Shown piece after piece: positions 16,450-25,756 of a stretch of 64,000 bases of DNA (position 1 is its first letter; every line of letters starts with the position of its first letter). The notes under the pieces were generated by a model. It saw only the letters and a program-made list of their open reading frames with translations, made no database searches and was not told where the DNA came from. The DNA is taken from positions 186,001-250,000 of the forward strand of contig NZ_CP010431.2 in the NCBI RefSeq assembly GCF_000814845.2, given 5' to 3'. The DNA comes from Pandoraea sputorum. GTDB lineage: Bacteria > Pseudomonadota > Gammaproteobacteria > Burkholderiales > Burkholderiaceae. The position numbers were made by a program, and so were the translations under genes.

Positions 16450-18197
16450 CCACGATCACCGCAGCTTTACCCGGAATCGCGCCGCCTGCTGACGGCTCGA
16501 ACGATCTCAACGGGCCTGTGGCAGGCAAAGGCCCCGACGGTGCGCAAATGCCCGTGCCGGATATCCGGGCGGGCATGCAAACCGTCATCCGGCAGATCAT
16601 CGAGAACATGACATCGACGCCGACGTCGACGGGTGAAATGCCGAAGACGCAGGCCGATGCTCCCGCGCTAAAGCCACCGTTGGGCGATGCACGCGCGAGC
16701 CTGACGTATCTGCTGGGTCGCCTGACCGAGTTGTTCAGTCATTCGTCACTGTCGGATCTTCAGAACCGCCTCAAGCAGTCGCAGCTGGAAGCGGCGTCGC
16801 GTCAGGCAATGGCCGAGCAGAGTCAGGCTGAGTTCGATCAGGCGGTGGCCGCCGCGACGCAAGCGATGGACGCGCTCGATCAGGCCACCCAGCACCTCGC
16901 CGACGCAGAGCAGGCGCTGGCAAATGCGCAGGAAACGCTCACCAACACGAAGGCTGCACTCGACAGCGCAACGCCGGGCACGCCCGAATATGACGCGGCT
17001 ATGCAGGCGTACGAAGCGGCGAAATCGGGCTACGACGCCGCGAAAGCCAGGCACGACCAAGCGAAACACGAAGCGACGCAGGCCTTCGAGGCCGCCAAGG
17101 ACGCGACGAGGAAGGCGGACGACATTCTCGGCAAGTTCCTCGGCAATCAATTGCCGGGGACGCTCGACAAGGCGTCCACCGAAAAGAACGGCAAGAACAT
17201 GGATGAGCTGATCTTTTTGATGGCAAAACTCGCGAAGTTGCTCGGCGACAGCGCGAACGATGCCATTCAGGAAGACATGAAGTTCTTCGAGGCGATTCGC
17301 AAGGCGCGGCAGGCCGATCTCGTCAAACAGAACGAGGAGTACGAAGCCACAGTCAAGCAGGCACAGAAGCTGAGCAAGATCTTCGGCATCTTCGGCAAGA
17401 TTTTGGGGGCCGTACTCGCAGTCGTCGGTGTTGTCGGCGCGGTATTCACCGGAGGCCTGAGCACTACGATGACGGTGGTCGGTGTCGCGTTGCTGGCAGA
17501 TTCGGTCATGGGCGCTGCGACCGGGTTCTCACTTGTCGGCGAGGCAATCAAACCGGTGATGACCCATGTCATTCAACCGCTGGCTTCCGAGATCGGCAAG
17601 TTCGTTGGGTCGATGCTCGAGGAGCTGGGCGTTGGCAAAGACACCGCTGAGATGATCGGCAACGTCGTGGGGGTCGTGGCCGCCGCGGCGGTCGCAATCG
17701 CCTTCATCGCGGTCTCGGTCGTGGCGGGCGGTGCGGCAGCGGCGACCAATTTCGGCAAGATGCTCGGCACCCTCGTGAGCGACCTGGTGAAGAAACTCGT
17801 GCCCGACATGCTGCGCGAAGCAGGTAAGGCCGGCGCAAAGATGGTCGCTCAGGGCATGTCTTCGGCGGCGTCGCGAATGGGGGTGAAGGAGGGCAATGCG
17901 CAAATGCTCGCCAACACGCTCAGAAGCGTGGTGACGTTCGGGGAACTTGCCCTGGGTGGCACGCAAGCGGCGGGTAACGCAGCCACAGGAACCTATCAGA
18001 AGCAAGCCACCGACGTCATGGCCGACATGATGGTCGCGCAGGACACGCTGGACAAGATTACGGACTCTGTGAAGCAGTCGGCGGACCGCTTCGGCGCCAC
18101 CCAGAACGTTGTGTCCGCGATCATCTCTCAGATGTCCGACGCGGCCAAAGTCCAGCAGGAAGCGCGAAAGTTTGTGCTCAACAACGTACGTGCTTGA
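16446..18197 (+). CDS. sipB: T3SS major translocator SctE (SipB/BipB/IpaB family)
   Basis: A 583-residue protein, close to SipB (593). The N-terminal part holds long coiled coil rich in Ala/Gln/Asp (residues about 100-230: EQSQAEFDQAVAAATQAMDA and following heptads). Two hydrophobic segments at about 315-345 (FGKILGAVLAVVGVVGAVF) and 405-435 (VVAAAAVAIAFIAVSVVAGG) are the pore-forming helices. C-terminal amphipathic region ends FVLNNVRA. It inserts in the host membrane as part of the translocon; the SicA-like chaperone is encoded immediately upstream with a four-base overlap. Confidence 0.95.
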   Translation: MTTITAALPGIAPPADGSNDLNGPVAGKGPDGAQMPVPDIRAGMQTVIRQIIENMTSTPTSTGEMPKTQADAPALKPPLGDARASLTYLLGRLTELFSHSSLSDLQNRLKQSQLEAASRQAMAEQSQAEFDQAVAAATQAMDALDQATQHLADAEQALANAQETLTNTKAALDSATPGTPEYDAAMQAYEAAKSGYDAAKARHDQAKHEATQAFEAAKDATRKADDILGKFLGNQLPGTLDKASTEKNGKNMDELIFLMAKLAKLLGDSANDAIQEDMKFFEAIRKARQADLVKQNEEYEATVKQAQKLSKIFGIFGKILGAVLAVVGVVGAVFTGGLSTTMTVVGVALLADSVMGAATGFSLVGEAIKPVMTHVIQPLASEIGKFVGSMLEELGVGKDTAEMIGNVVGVVAAAAVAIAFIAVSVVAGGAAAATNFGKMLGTLVSDLVKKLVPDMLREAGKAGAKMVAQGMSSAASRMGVKEGNAQMLANTLRSVVTFGELALGGTQAAGNAATGTYQKQATDVMADMMVAQDTLDKITDSVKQSADRFGATQNVVSAIISQMSDAAKVQQEARKFVLNNVRA

Positions 18198-18213
18198 GTG
18201 AAAGGAGAAGTTC

Positions 18214-19305
18214 ATGAGCCTCGCTATTCAGGATGTGACATATCAACCGCTTGTGCCGATGCTGGACGTGCTGGACAAGCCCCAGTCGCCGTCGTCGGTG
18301 CTAACCCCCTCGCTCTTGTTCACGCCGAATCTCGATGACGAGGACGCACAGCGGCCATCGCTTGCGAATCCTCCGCCGCACGCCAATCGTCTCGACGCCA
18401 TCGACTGGTTGCGTCTGCAGGACGACAGAAAACGTATCGGCGTCGACACCCCGGCGAAAGACGGCGATAAGGACATCGGCAGCAAGGGGCTTGTCTCCGA
18501 TGCCGCACTGGTCCTGTCGCTTGTCTATACGTTCTACGTGCGTGCCTACGAAAACTCGGTCAGGCTGCGCAACAGAATGGCTGAGGTGAATGTCGACTCG
18601 GTGATGGCGGCGGCCGACGCCACCCGTCGTCAAGGCGATGCAGCGATGTGGGGCGGCATTTCCTCCGGCGCAGTGCAACTGGCATTCACCGGCATGGGCG
18701 CGTTCCAGAGCTTGAAAGGTCTCTCCGGAGAGCGCTCGGCACTCAAGACACCGACTTCGACCCCGGATGTGACGCCGCCACCGCCGCCGCCGTCCTCGCC
18801 CGACATGCCGTCCGCCACTAATGCGTCGACGGCTGCTGCAGGGCAGTCTCCCGCCAGTCGTCGTAACAGCATGGATGCCAGCGTGTTGGACGACACGCCC
18901 CCACCCCCACCCCCGCGCCCGGATGCCGTAGACAGCGTGGATGTCCCGGATGCCCCGCCGTCCGCGACGAACACCGACGCAGCGCCCGGACCCGATCCAC
19001 TCAATCAGGAGGCGATGGCTGACAACGGGCGGCGGGCGAAGACGTCGGGGCAAGCGCTGATGATGTTAGGGAGTCCGCTTGCAGGCGTGACGAGCGGCGC
19101 AAGCCGCTACAGCGAATTGATTGCCGCGCAGGATCAGAAGGTCAACGACAGTGGTGCGCAACTGTCCAAAGACGGCGTGAACACCCTGCAAGAACAGTCG
19201 AACCGGGACAACTCGACGCTGACGGAAATGCTCCGCGCATTCGACAGCGTTTCACAAGCGTCCATCGGTTCGGCCTCGACCATTGCCAATAACCTGCGCG
19301 CATAA
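18214..19305 (+). CDS. sipC: T3SS minor translocator SctB (SipC/BipC/IpaC family)
   Basis: A 363-residue protein starting at ATG 18214 after AAAGGAGAAG. Position and the C-terminal region (DQKVNDSGAQLSKDGVNTLQ, ending IANNLRA like SctE) identify it as the SipC partner. A hydrophobic/helical segment lies at about 95-180 (ALVLSLVYTFYVRAYENSVR, then GGISSGAVQLAFTGMGAFQ). Residues 187-193 and 226-233 contain two six-proline runs within a Ser/Pro/Asp-rich region. SipC/IpaC proteins complete the translocation pore and can also act on actin. Confidence 0.9.
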   Translation: MSLAIQDVTYQPLVPMLDVLDKPQSPSSVLTPSLLFTPNLDDEDAQRPSLANPPPHANRLDAIDWLRLQDDRKRIGVDTPAKDGDKDIGSKGLVSDAALVLSLVYTFYVRAYENSVRLRNRMAEVNVDSVMAAADATRRQGDAAMWGGISSGAVQLAFTGMGAFQSLKGLSGERSALKTPTSTPDVTPPPPPPSSPDMPSATNASTAAAGQSPASRRNSMDASVLDDTPPPPPPRPDAVDSVDVPDAPPSATNTDAAPGPDPLNQEAMADNGRRAKTSGQALMMLGSPLAGVTSGASRYSELIAAQDQKVNDSGAQLSKDGVNTLQEQSNRDNSTLTEMLRAFDSVSQASIGSASTIANNLRA

Positions 19306-19330
19306 CGCTGACGCTTCAAAGGACGACCGA

Positions 19331-20395
19331 ATGACCAGTATCGTCACCGACCGCTTTTATCCTGCCGCGAAGCTTCAACCTGAGGACGTCGTGCCGCCGG
19401 GGAAACCGGAAAACCAATCGAATATGGTTCCCGGCCCAATGCCGCCTGATGCACCGTCCCCCGACCGTATGCTCGTCGACGGCGTAGTCAAAGACACCCA
19501 ACGTTTCCTGGAGGCGTTTCAGGTCGCGGGGAAGGACATGGGCGACGACGCCTGGGACGACGCACGCATGGCGGGACATGATCTTGTCGCACGGGCACAG
19601 GGTCTCGCGGACAGCGACATACCCATGCCGCAAGACCTGCGCGACCTGCTTCGCGGGAACGCACCGACGCCTTCGGTGAATTCGTTGGGGGACAACGACA
19701 TCGGCGCAGACAACGATGACGATCCGGCGAAATGGAGCGACGCCGAGTTCTGGGATGCGATTGCGAAGCTGATCGGCGAGTTGAAGAGCAACTTTCTCGA
19801 CACCTTCCAGGACGCCGCGAAGAAGTATCTGGAATTCAGTCAGGCACTGACCGACATCGTGTCAAAACTGTCGTCGTGGATCACGTCGAAGAACGATGGC
19901 AAGGAGGTAGAGCTCGACGTCGGGAAACTGAAGGAGGCGCTCGAAAAGTTACTCGAGAAATTCAAGTTGCCGAGCAAGAATGCGGTGCTGTGGCCGCCTC
20001 AGAAAAAAGACGGCGACGGCAAGAGTGACGAGATCGAAGGCGGTAGCAAGGAAGATGCCGCGAAGTGGGCAAAGGATCTCGGCCTGCCAGACAGCAGTGT
20101 GGTCGAGCAGCCACCCGGCAGCGGCAAGTACGTGGTGGTGATCGATACGGGCCCGATCCAGAGCATGATCGATACGCTGCCCAAGGCGGACGACAACGGC
20201 AAGGCGACGATGACTACGCAGCAGCTGGAAATCTGGCGTAACGGCTTCACCGGGCAGGAGAATCAGGTGAAGACGACAATGCAGTCGCTGTCGCAGCGCT
20301 ACACCACGGCGAACGCGAATAACGAGAATCTGGTGAAGATTCTGAGCGGCGCGATCGCCTCCATGAGCGAATCGGCGAAAGGCTTCTACCGGTAG
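19331..20395 (+). CDS. sipD: T3SS needle-tip protein SctA (SipD/BipD/IpaD family)
   Basis: A 354-residue hydrophilic protein; ATG 19331 follows AAAGGA at 19317-19322. The central coiled coil (residues about 145-215) and the C-terminal helix (TTMQSLSQRYTTANANNENL then VKILSGAIASMSESAKGFYR) match SipD, whose C-terminus has the same pattern. Tip proteins cap the needle and template the translocon. It is the last gene of the operon and is followed by a terminator at 20443. Confidence 0.95.
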   Translation: MTSIVTDRFYPAAKLQPEDVVPPGKPENQSNMVPGPMPPDAPSPDRMLVDGVVKDTQRFLEAFQVAGKDMGDDAWDDARMAGHDLVARAQGLADSDIPMPQDLRDLLRGNAPTPSVNSLGDNDIGADNDDDPAKWSDAEFWDAIAKLIGELKSNFLDTFQDAAKKYLEFSQALTDIVSKLSSWITSKNDGKEVELDVGKLKEALEKLLEKFKLPSKNAVLWPPQKKDGDGKSDEIEGGSKEDAAKWAKDLGLPDSSVVEQPPGSGKYVVVIDTGPIQSMIDTLPKADDNGKATMTTQQLEIWRNGFTGQENQVKTTMQSLSQRYTTANANNENLVKILSGAIASMSESAKGFYR

Positions 20396-20442
20396 CGACG
20401 ACAGAGGGTATGCGTGCTCGCCGGCGTGCTCGTTTCACCTTC

Positions 20443-20470
20443 AACCCCGCCGGGACGGGCGGGGTTTTTC
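20443..20470 (+). terminator. Rho-independent terminator of the T3SS operon
   Basis: A nine-base-pair stem (AACCCCGCC, 20443-20451, pairing with GGCGGGGTT, 20458-20466) with a six-base loop, followed by a T-run. It lies 48 bases after the sctA stop and just before the 3' end of the convergent hilA homologue. Confidence 0.9.
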
Positions 20471-20493
20471 ATGGGCGCCTGAAACGGCTGCCG

Positions 20494-22152
20494 TCAGACA
20501 GAGAACAATGCTTCCAGACGCGGGTCGTGACGATACAAGCGTTGCCACGGATACCAGTCGGTGCGCATGCGTCGCCAGGCGTCGCGCGCTGCGCCGATGC
20601 CCTCTGTGTGAAGGATCAACGGCAGCAGTCCCGCACGGACCTGGCGCGAGTCGATTTCCGAGAGTAGTTGTCGGGCGGCCCGCTTCGCCGGCTCTGCACC
20701 GCGGGCGAGTTCCACGTAATGGCGGTTCACCCGCAACAGGCCCGCGTCGTCGCCGGTCTCACGTACGGACCGCACCAGCGCTTCGGCCTCGGCGTGGCGG
20801 GATTGGTAGGAGAGCATGACGGCCATGGCACTCGTGAGCACCGGATGATGCTGACCAAGGCGTTGCAGACTTTCGCGGGCCACGACGATGGCTTCGTCCG
20901 TGCGGCGGTCGAAGAACATCGACCAGATCTTGAGAATCGTCGCCGCGATCATGCTCGGGTCGTGCTCCAGCGCGATATCGAGCGCCATCTCCGCTGCCTT
21001 GGCTTCTCCTTTCAGGATGCAGTGCCACGCGTGGTGATAGCGCACGTAGGGGTTCGATGGCGCAGACCACAGCGCCCGGTCGAAAAGAATGTTCGCCACG
21101 CTCGATTCGAACTTCATGCTGTGCAACAACGCCAGCAGACTAACGGCATGAGGATCGCGAGGTGCGAGCGCGAGTGCGGCTTCGACGGCCGCGCGTGCGC
21201 CGTGCAAGGCCGCTTTCTGATCGAACAGACCGAGATACGCGAGCGCGAGGTAGCACTCGGCCTGCCCGCAGTACGGCGCCGTTCGCGACGCACCTTCGCC
21301 CACGCACTGATGAAACAGTTGCAACGACTGCCGCAGGCTCGAAGGGGTGTGTCGCTGAAGATTGAAGCGTGCGTGCAGGAACGTGGTGGCGCAGTCGAGC
21401 GAATCGAACGATTGCGATAAATGTACCGACGCGCAAAGCCCCGGTACATGTTTTGTCACGATATCGGTGATGCGGGTCTCGAGAGGTAGCGTGTTGTCCG
21501 TGTCGGTGAGTTCAAAATCCTCACTGCACAGCAATTGATGACATTCGGAGCTCACCAGCTCGATGCGCAATCTGTTGTTTTCGATGGCGTGACCGATAAC
21601 GTAGTAATCGGGCGAGAAGCGTTCGACGAAGCGTGCAATGTCGTGGCATTCGAGCACCGAGCGCGTGATGGAGGCGGGCAGGACCCTCAGACCATACGCC
21701 GTGAATTCAAAGAAACGCGTGACGAGCCGGTCGTGCAGCATCAGCGTCTGCGCCGCATTCGGGAGACGGAACGGCATGATCGCGAGCGTGCATAACGCGG
21801 CCGCGCGTGTGGCCGGCGACACAATGGCCACAGAACGGCGAATCCGGTATCCGGTGCCGTACACCGTTTCCACGATGCGATCGGACTTCTTTTCGCGAAG
21901 CACGCGCCGGATGGCGTAGATGCAGCGCGTGAGCGATTCTTCGCTCACATCCTGATGGGGCCAGACCAGCGATAGGAGCCGGTCTTTGCTGACGTTTTCG
22001 CCCGCTGCGTCGAGCAACGTGCGAAGGACCGCTACCTCCTTGGGAGGCAGACCGATTTGGCGATCTCCTTGCTTGAGTACGCCATTAGCGTCCAACGAAA
22101 AATCGTCGAACAAATAGACTTTTCCATTCTGCGGCGAACTGATCTGGTTCAC
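20494..22152 (-). CDS. hilA: HilA-type OmpR/ToxR-family master activator of the T3SS
   Basis: A 552-residue protein, the same length as Salmonella HilA (553). Residues about 12-108 form a winged-helix DNA-binding domain (VYLFDDFSLDANGVL, GLPPKEVAVLRTLLDAAGE, EESLTRCIYAIRRVLREKK, ETVYGTGYRIRR). The rest is a TPR-like region with HilA-like stretches (TLAIMPFRL, CVGEGASRTAPYCGQAECYL, ending near DPRLEALF). There is no membrane helix, unlike CadC/ToxR. GTG start at 22152 has AGGAG eight bases upstream. It is convergent with the T3SS operon and transcribed away from the chaperone-effector genes at 22493, so the space between is a shared regulatory region. Expected role: activation of the apparatus and invF genes. 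Confidence 0.93.
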   Translation of the reverse strand: MNQISSPQNGKVYLFDDFSLDANGVLKQGDRQIGLPPKEVAVLRTLLDAAGENVSKDRLLSLVWPHQDVSEESLTRCIYAIRRVLREKKSDRIVETVYGTGYRIRRSVAIVSPATRAAALCTLAIMPFRLPNAAQTLMLHDRLVTRFFEFTAYGLRVLPASITRSVLECHDIARFVERFSPDYYVIGHAIENNRLRIELVSSECHQLLCSEDFELTDTDNTLPLETRITDIVTKHVPGLCASVHLSQSFDSLDCATTFLHARFNLQRHTPSSLRQSLQLFHQCVGEGASRTAPYCGQAECYLALAYLGLFDQKAALHGARAAVEAALALAPRDPHAVSLLALLHSMKFESSVANILFDRALWSAPSNPYVRYHHAWHCILKGEAKAAEMALDIALEHDPSMIAATILKIWSMFFDRRTDEAIVVARESLQRLGQHHPVLTSAMAVMLSYQSRHAEAEALVRSVRETGDDAGLLRVNRHYVELARGAEPAKRAARQLLSEIDSRQVRAGLLPLILHTEGIGAARDAWRRMRTDWYPWQRLYRHDPRLEALFSV

Positions 22153-22492
22153 GTGCCGATTCTCCTGCCAGCGAACCCCACTCGACGCGAGCGAAGACGA
22201 CTGCAGGTCCGACCTGCCGAAAGCCGGAAGTGTGCGAGACCTCTGCGCTCGGAATCATCGCCGCGGGGGGGCCGGCGAAATCATGTTCCTCAAAGCGTGG
22301 AGACTATGCGAGGAACCATGGATTCCGGGGGGCTCGATGCAGAAATTTGGGCCGATTCCCGACGAATTTGGGTCGGAAGCGCATTCCAATCGTGTCGGCA
22401 TGGGCGAAAGATGAAATGCACTCCTGGGAGAAGACCGGGATCATGCCCAGAAGCAAGACATGTTCCCGACAGTCCCCAACCCATAAGAAATC
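22153..22492. promoter_or_regulatory. Divergent regulatory region between hilA and the chaperone-effector genes
   Basis: 340 bases without a convincing gene. It must carry the hilA promoter (leftward) and probably that of the 22493-25726 genes (rightward). It contains the direct repeat AATTTGGGYCG at 22344-22354 and 22365-22375, offset by 21 bases (two helical turns), a spacing suited to a regulator binding one face of the DNA. No clear sigma-70 hexamer pair was found by eye. Confidence 0.45.
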
Positions 22493-22951
22493 ATGGAAGC
22501 AGACCGTGAGTCCGGTACGTCGATTTCGGCATCCGCGCTGCGACGGCTGGCAGCGACCCGTCAGACTGACCGGTCGCTGCCCGTGGTGCAGGACGAAGTG
22601 GCTCTAGCACGAATCTGCGCGGCGATGCATGAGCGTTGGCAGGTCGATGTGACGATGCGGCACGAAACGATCTTCTTCGAGGCGCGCGATCTGGACACGT
22701 GCTCGATTCGGCAATCCGCCGGCACGCTCATCGAGCGATGCATGCGTGCTGTCGACGACGATGGCGCAGTCCGCGCTTTGACGATGAATCTCATGCTTTG
22801 CCGACGAGGCTTCCTGTTCGGCACGCGAGGACCGCTGCTGGTGCTGCATCGATATGTCGGGCCGTGGGAGACGTTCGAGACGTGCATGGACGCGATACAC
22901 GATTTTCTGCATGTCTCGGACCGCGTCAAACGTGTGGTGATGTCGTCATGA
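22493..22951 (+). CDS. Putative small T3SS chaperone-like protein (152 aa)
   Basis: Not recognised as a named family. The order helix, beta-strands (WQVDVTMRHETIFFEARD; LMLCRRGFLFGTRGPLLVLH) and C-terminal helix (WETFETCMDAIHDFLHV) is like class I type III chaperones, and the gene lies two genes upstream of a large putative effector. Its stop overlaps the next start by four bases (ATGA). The ribosome site is weak. Function is inferred from context only; it may be a chaperone, or one subunit of a heterodimeric chaperone with the next protein. Confidence 0.55.
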   Translation: MEADRESGTSISASALRRLAATRQTDRSLPVVQDEVALARICAAMHERWQVDVTMRHETIFFEARDLDTCSIRQSAGTLIERCMRAVDDDGAVRALTMNLMLCRRGFLFGTRGPLLVLHRYVGPWETFETCMDAIHDFLHVSDRVKRVVMSS

Positions 22952-23277
22952 CGCATGCCATTTCCGCGTTGCTGCTCAGCGCGTTGCCACAGACGTTCGG
23001 CACGTTCCTGCAAGCGCGCTCGGTGGTGGGCGTCGAGCCGTACTGGTTGCTCGAATACGCGCATGGTGATCTGACGTTCATGGTGTCGTTCGCAGGAGGG
23101 GGGCTGCCGGATGTGCGATTCGGCGGACGTACGGCGCAGTGCGAATCCTGGCTGTATGGCCCTTCGCTGTTCGAGTCGCGTCGCATGCTGCTGATGTATG
23201 GCAGCGCGGTGCGTGGCACCCGTGCAGATATCGTGGCTTGCATCGACATGATCTTGTCAGAGGTGTTTATGCGGTGA
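22948..23277 (+). CDS. Putative small T3SS chaperone-like protein (109 aa)
   Basis: A 109-residue protein starting in the stop of the preceding gene. The arrangement is N-terminal helix (AISALLLSALPQTFGTFL), strands (YWLLEYAHGDLTFMVSFAGG), further strand (SRRMLLMYGSAV) and final helix (RADIVACIDMILSEVF), consistent with a class I T3SS chaperone fold. Its end resembles that of the 152-residue neighbour (strand then amphipathic helix), so the two may be distant paralogues forming a heterodimer. 67 bases separate it from the 793-residue gene, which would be the natural cargo. Assignment is inference. Confidence 0.55.
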   Translation: MTHAISALLLSALPQTFGTFLQARSVVGVEPYWLLEYAHGDLTFMVSFAGGGLPDVRFGGRTAQCESWLYGPSLFESRRMLLMYGSAVRGTRADIVACIDMILSEVFMR

Positions 23278-23344
23278 CGCCGGCGCAAGCGCCTGCTTGC
23301 AGCAGCGCAAGCAGGCACCGGTATTTGAGAGGGGGCACAACTTT

Positions 23345-25726
23345 ATGGCATTTATGGTTCAGTCGACGCTGAGTGAACACATTGCGGTCGCAACGCCAGC
23401 GTCAGATCAGGTCGACATTTCGCAAAACGAATTCGACACGTGTATCCGGAACGACGATCGCCTTTTTCAGGCGAGCAACGATAGCGACGACGTGCCCGCC
23501 ACACGGGTGCAACGCGATGCCGGGAAGCCGCCGCTATCGCGCGCCGATACCCGTGTGGCGATCTCCGCGCTCTGGAACGTCTACCAGGACTGCCGGACCA
23601 CGCTGGGACTGCCCGACAAAGGGCGCGCCCACGACAGGCTCAAGGCCGAAGTACGGGACTTCTTGCGCGTATCGTCCGGCGCGCAAATGTCGGCGCGGGA
23701 GATGCGGGCGTGCTCGGAGCTCTTTCGGTCGATGCAAAGCGCGCTGGAGCGTCACATCAACAAGAAGACCTGGGAAAAGAAGCTTGTGCCCGCAGCATTG
23801 CGCGCCAGCCGTTCCCTGAAATGGCATTTCGAAGTTAGCGTCCATGAGTGCGTCAAACAGCGTCTGAACGACGGGCTGAAAGACCGGTTGAGTACGATGA
23901 AGCCGGGTGCGTCGCAGTCTTTCCGGATGCGCGGCGGCGTCGGTGCCAACGTGGTGCCTGGCGTAGGCGCGGGCGTGACTTACACATGCGATTCGACATT
24001 ATCGGTCACGCCCACAGAGTGGGTGGTCGATTCACGTACGGACAAGGTCACGCTCTCGGCCGACGCGGACGTGCTGTCGTTCGTCGAGGCAGAGCTGGGA
24101 CTGTCGGTCGCTGCGTCGCGCTCGGAAATTTACGGATCGCTGGTCGACTACGTCACAAGCGCGAGCCACAAATTCACGACGTGGATCAGGCATAGTCCGA
24201 TCGCGCTGATCGCCAAGATTCGTGACTTGTTCACGATCTCTTCGTCCTACGAGTCCGATCGCGCACGCGCGGATTTCAGTAGCGATTGTCTGGAAGACGA
24301 TCTGATCGCCTTGTGCGGCAAAAGCCTCGACATTGCGCGATACGGTTTGGCTAAACAGCCCGTCGAGCGTCAGCACACGTACATGGGGGAGGTGCATGCC
24401 GGTGTGTCCGCCAATATCGGCGTTTCGGCGAGTCTCTCGGCGGCCGGCCGGAAGTTTGTGACGATCAAGCAGGCGCGTCTGGACATTCTGGCGCTGGCCG
24501 AATCGAAGCCGGATGTCGCGCGTCGACTGTTGTCCGGGTCGACCCTTGTCTGTACGCCCGAGAAGTTGCTGGAGGTGATGCGGGCACATCTGAAACAGTC
24601 CAGCAGGGAGATCACGTCCGAACTCATGACGGGGCGGCACGGGAGCGGCATCGAGGATATGGAGGCGCGCGCGCAATATCTGCTCGAACAGTTCGCGTTA
24701 CTCAAACTCAGCGGAGATCTGGCGCCGGAGGTAGAGGCGATCTTCATGGAGCTGTTCAAGGAGCGAGAGCGCATCTTGCGTCCCCACTCGCTGGCGGTCT
24801 ACGAACTGAACAGTCGACAAAGCAAGTGGCAAGCCGAACTGAATGTGGGCGTCGGGCTGGGCGCGCTACTGCCGGACGGCATTCACGGAAATGTCACGTA
24901 CGAGAAGGTGACGGAGGACGAAGACCCCTACTATTGCGGCAGCTTTCTCACGATCGATCTCGCTGGCACGGTCGACGTCGCGCATGCCGTTGCGCAGGCG
25001 CTCGACGCGGTAGGCGTGCGCTCGGGCAGCGTATGGGGCGTGGCTGAAATCGGCAGTGCGCTGAGCAACGTAGGCATCGATGCGAACGCAGGCGTGACGA
25101 CGACGATGCGTTTCAAGCTCAAAGAGGATGGCGTCGCCCTGATGTATTCCGTTCGCGGCGTTAATTCGACCTGTGGCGTGGGCGGCAAGACGCCGACGCC
25201 GGTGTCCGTGACGGCGGGTGTGTCGTGGGCCGGTCATTCGGCAGACTTGCTGACCATGGGTAGCCATTGTCTCGACATGCTCGCGCCGATGATGCGACAG
25301 CGTCTGACGAGTGCATCGGATGGCGGTGGTGCCTGGTGGCAGGACTTCTCGGCGCGTCACAAGGACGAACTCGACGAGATGTATTTCCAGATGGCGACCC
25401 CCGTGCCCGGAACGACGCTCGAAGCCGATCTTCAGCGCATCGTGCAGGAGGTGCCCGCCACACGACACTTGCTCGATGCACTGCGCGAGGCCGCAGGAGA
25501 TCTCGCGCAAGCGCCGACCCCAAATCACAGGGCAAAGACCAATGCTGCGATGGCCGAGTTCATGCTGGCTTACGTGAAAGGCGGCTACGGCGAGAAGGTG
25601 TCGGGAAAGTGGCACCTTTCGGTGGGCGGCAAGCGGTTGCCGGACCTCGAAGGCGAGACCAATAGGGGCGTGAGCGGCAATCGTGGAAACGACCGCAATG
25701 GTGGCACGTCGATACTCGCTGCGTGA
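23345..25726 (+). CDS. Large putative T3SS effector of unknown family (793 aa)
   Basis: ATG 23345 follows GAGAGGGGG. No signal peptide; the first 40 residues are Ser/Thr/Gln-rich, typical of a type III secretion signal. Two Gly/Val-rich beta-type regions stand out: residues about 195-265 (GGVGANVVPGVGAGVTYTC, alternating hydrophobics) and about 495-650 (LNVGVGLGALLPDG, GSFLTIDLAGTVDV, GIDANAGVTTTMRFKL, VSVTAGVSWAGHSADLL), separated by a charged helical region (TSELMTGRHG, MEARAQYLLEQFALLKLS). The pattern suggests repeated beta-sheet domains, but I recognise no catalytic motif. Placement after two chaperone-like genes in a T3SS locus is the basis for calling it an effector. It could instead be a secreted structural or host-binding protein. 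Confidence 0.7.
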   Translation: MAFMVQSTLSEHIAVATPASDQVDISQNEFDTCIRNDDRLFQASNDSDDVPATRVQRDAGKPPLSRADTRVAISALWNVYQDCRTTLGLPDKGRAHDRLKAEVRDFLRVSSGAQMSAREMRACSELFRSMQSALERHINKKTWEKKLVPAALRASRSLKWHFEVSVHECVKQRLNDGLKDRLSTMKPGASQSFRMRGGVGANVVPGVGAGVTYTCDSTLSVTPTEWVVDSRTDKVTLSADADVLSFVEAELGLSVAASRSEIYGSLVDYVTSASHKFTTWIRHSPIALIAKIRDLFTISSSYESDRARADFSSDCLEDDLIALCGKSLDIARYGLAKQPVERQHTYMGEVHAGVSANIGVSASLSAAGRKFVTIKQARLDILALAESKPDVARRLLSGSTLVCTPEKLLEVMRAHLKQSSREITSELMTGRHGSGIEDMEARAQYLLEQFALLKLSGDLAPEVEAIFMELFKERERILRPHSLAVYELNSRQSKWQAELNVGVGLGALLPDGIHGNVTYEKVTEDEDPYYCGSFLTIDLAGTVDVAHAVAQALDAVGVRSGSVWGVAEIGSALSNVGIDANAGVTTTMRFKLKEDGVALMYSVRGVNSTCGVGGKTPTPVSVTAGVSWAGHSADLLTMGSHCLDMLAPMMRQRLTSASDGGGAWWQDFSARHKDELDEMYFQMATPVPGTTLEADLQRIVQEVPATRHLLDALREAAGDLAQAPTPNHRAKTNAAMAEFMLAYVKGGYGEKVSGKWHLSVGGKRLPDLEGETNRGVSGNRGNDRNGGTSILAA

Positions 25727-25756
25727 AAGCGATACGTGAGACGAGGCAGGAAAGAA

